This document shows, piece by piece, positions 62,109 to 64,000 of a DNA stretch of 64,000 bases; the first letter of the stretch is position 1, and each line of letters starts with the position of its first letter. A model generated the notes under the pieces. It was not told the origin of the DNA and made no database searches. It saw only the letters and a list, made by a program, of their open reading frames with translations. The translations under genes and the position numbers were made by a program. The stretch spans positions 2,294,001-2,358,000 of the forward strand of contig JAQSEB010000002.1 in NCBI GenBank assembly GCA_030063045.1, in the 5' to 3' direction. The DNA is from Pratylenchus scribneri (taxonomy: Eukaryota; Nematoda; Chromadorea; Rhabditida; Pratylenchidae).

Positions 62109-64000
62109 CTGAAAATTATATGATATTTTAAAAAGAATTTTTCTTTGCTTATATAGGAAAAAATTTAATATAAAAGTACAAAAAAATTTTTTCAACTATT
62201 GAAGACATTTTTTCTAAATTAATTTCACACAATTAATTTAAAGTAGAGAATAGGAAATGGGATAATTAAATAAAATAAATTTGTTACATTTCAATGAACC
62301 AAAAAAATCTGACAAAACCGTGTTTTAGAAACCGGCACCAATTTGGAATTTTGTACTTCATTTCTAAGAAATAATGTGGAAATTAAGGAATTGGATACAA
62401 AAAATTCGACAGAAAAATGACAAAATTCGTACACATTTTTGTTCGGGATATAATTTATTTGGTTCGCTTTTTTGTATTCTAGTACGCTTAAAAACCCACC
62501 CGCAAAAATAAGGCTACACTGTTTTAGACACGAAAAAAAATTAAAAATGTACCAAAAAGTTATAATTTCAAGATTTTTGTTTGTAAATAATTTTGCGAAT
62601 TGTAAAATGAAGTGCAAATTGTTATAAGTAATGAATGAGGAAAAATTGAGTATCTAAATTAATTATAGTATGATTTTGCCAAATTTTCAATTAAAAAAGC
62701 TGGCTAATCCGCTTTTCAGTGTCACTTTTCCTATCTAAATTAATTGTTTTTGTACTATATTTTTGAAATTATTGAAGGTAAACCCCTCGAAAGATTGATG
62801 TGAATATTTAATTCCGCATTGGCCTGTGGGCTCTATTTTGTTGTTTTTAATTCCTACTTCCCGTTCTCGCTGACTTAGCTACCACTTAAAGAAAATGCCC
62901 TTCTTATGAGCATCAAAGGTAGAAGCAAAATTCATGGCAAAATATTTTTTCCTTCCGGCACCCCCCAATTTCCTCCTCTTCTCTTCAATTGCCATGCACT
63001 TTTATTTGGGGAAGGAGGGATTAATTGCGCGTTTTTGATGCGTTAAAAACTTGAAAGATGCGACGGTCATAATTGGTTGTGCGGTTTTAAGTGGACAGAC
63101 AGAAATTGGATGAGTAAAATTGGCTTGATAGGAGGTTTTTTTCACATACTTTTTGCAAAATAATTTCAGGATTCGCCTTTTTCCTATTCAAGAAAAGGGT
63201 AATGCAAGGTGATTCCCGGGGAAAATGCACTTTTGGAATTCTTCCCTTTCCCCTTTTAAAGGCATTTTTGAGGGGAAAATGCCGCGCCATTTATTTATTA
63301 GTCAGCCAATTTTGGGTTAAATGTGATGTTACAAAAAAAAACAGAAAGTACTTTATGGAGGTGTTGGGAATTGGGTGTTTTGATCTAAATTTCTCATTCC
63401 TATAATGAAGATTCACCCTCTCCCCTAAAGGGAAATAATGGCTAAATGATGATGATGAATAGGGTGAAAATGTGGAGGAAATGATTTGGATTGGCGATTG
63501 GCCCATCGCCCATTGGATGATGATGATTTAGTATTTTGATTTGAATGAATGAATAATGTAGTGATGGAAGGAATTGCTTAATACTGAGAGGAAGCGCATT
63601 GAGTTATCGTTTTTGTATGAATATGACGTAATTTTCAGAACTCATCTTAAATGGCTCTAAGATTGGGGATGAAATGGTCTAGTGTAGTGTTGATGGCATT
63701 AAAGATACCGGATAAATTTATATACCATTTTATATGGCATAAAATTGTCCAAAAATGATATTAAAAGCATTGATATTGATCAATATGGAGATATTTAATA
63801 AGTTACGGTCAGAAAACTGCCAGCAACGCAATTTTAATTAAAAAAACGATTTTATGGCCATAACTCATAACTTTGTAAATACCAAACAATGGTCACTGCT
63901 TTTGATATAATTGTAGCAAATTTTATGCTCTTTTAAATGTTATATAAATTAATTTAGTGGCTTTAGTGCCATCGAAGCTAGTATGTTCCAATCCAATTTG
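62109..64000. other. No gene seen; probably skn-1 upstream intron or promoter
   Basis: AT-rich sequence with no open frame that resembles a known protein and no exon ending in the phase required by the skn-1 model. I found no RNA gene or tandem array. Confidence 0.5.

Overview
The window reads as nuclear DNA of a nematode. It is AT-rich, introns are short (many 39-60 nt) with TTTNAG-type acceptors, and the skn-1-like gene has a SKN-type DNA-binding domain without a leucine zipper, an arrangement I associate with nematodes. A tylenchid (plant-parasitic) relative is plausible but not shown. All gene models were built by eye from splice signals, reading-frame phase and remembered family similarity; there is no transcript evidence.

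Layout. 1-15.6 kb (-): a class III CHD chromatin remodeller (CHD7/kismet type), 19 exons in the window and continuing off the left edge. 15.6-19.2 kb: non-coding, with a 33-bp minisatellite and a GC-rich, purine-skewed stretch. 19.2-25.9 kb (-): complete mitochondrial-type polynucleotide phosphorylase (PNPT1), 21 exons, 924 aa. 26.3-28.1 kb (-): two-RRM SR splicing factor of the SRSF4/5/6 group, 299 aa, with a possible poison exon. 28.1-30.0 kb: divergent intergenic region. 30.0-43.0 kb (+): PNUTS/PPP1R10 homologue, 25 exons, 1,780 aa, with a tRNA-Lys(CUU) inside one intron. 46.1-59.3 kb (-): three consecutive genes for probable secretory-pathway proteins: a mucin-like protein, a 684-aa protein with an internal repeat, and an astacin-like protease. 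60.1-62.1 kb (-): skn-1-like transcription factor, 5' end not found.

About 11 kb (roughly 17%) is tandem repeat in eight arrays from only three unit families. Each family recurs at separate loci and in both orientations, always in introns or between genes. A short inverted-repeat element family, three other foldback elements and a dispersed repeat pair sit mainly in introns. Three introns use a GC donor, and one of these carries a 1.2-kb array.

The housekeeping genes concern chromatin remodelling, RNA processing and turnover, PP1 targeting and stress-type transcription. I see no clear operon. The least explained part is the 46-59 kb secretory cluster, especially the repeated motif in the 684-aa protein. 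I found no clearly new multi-gene system.
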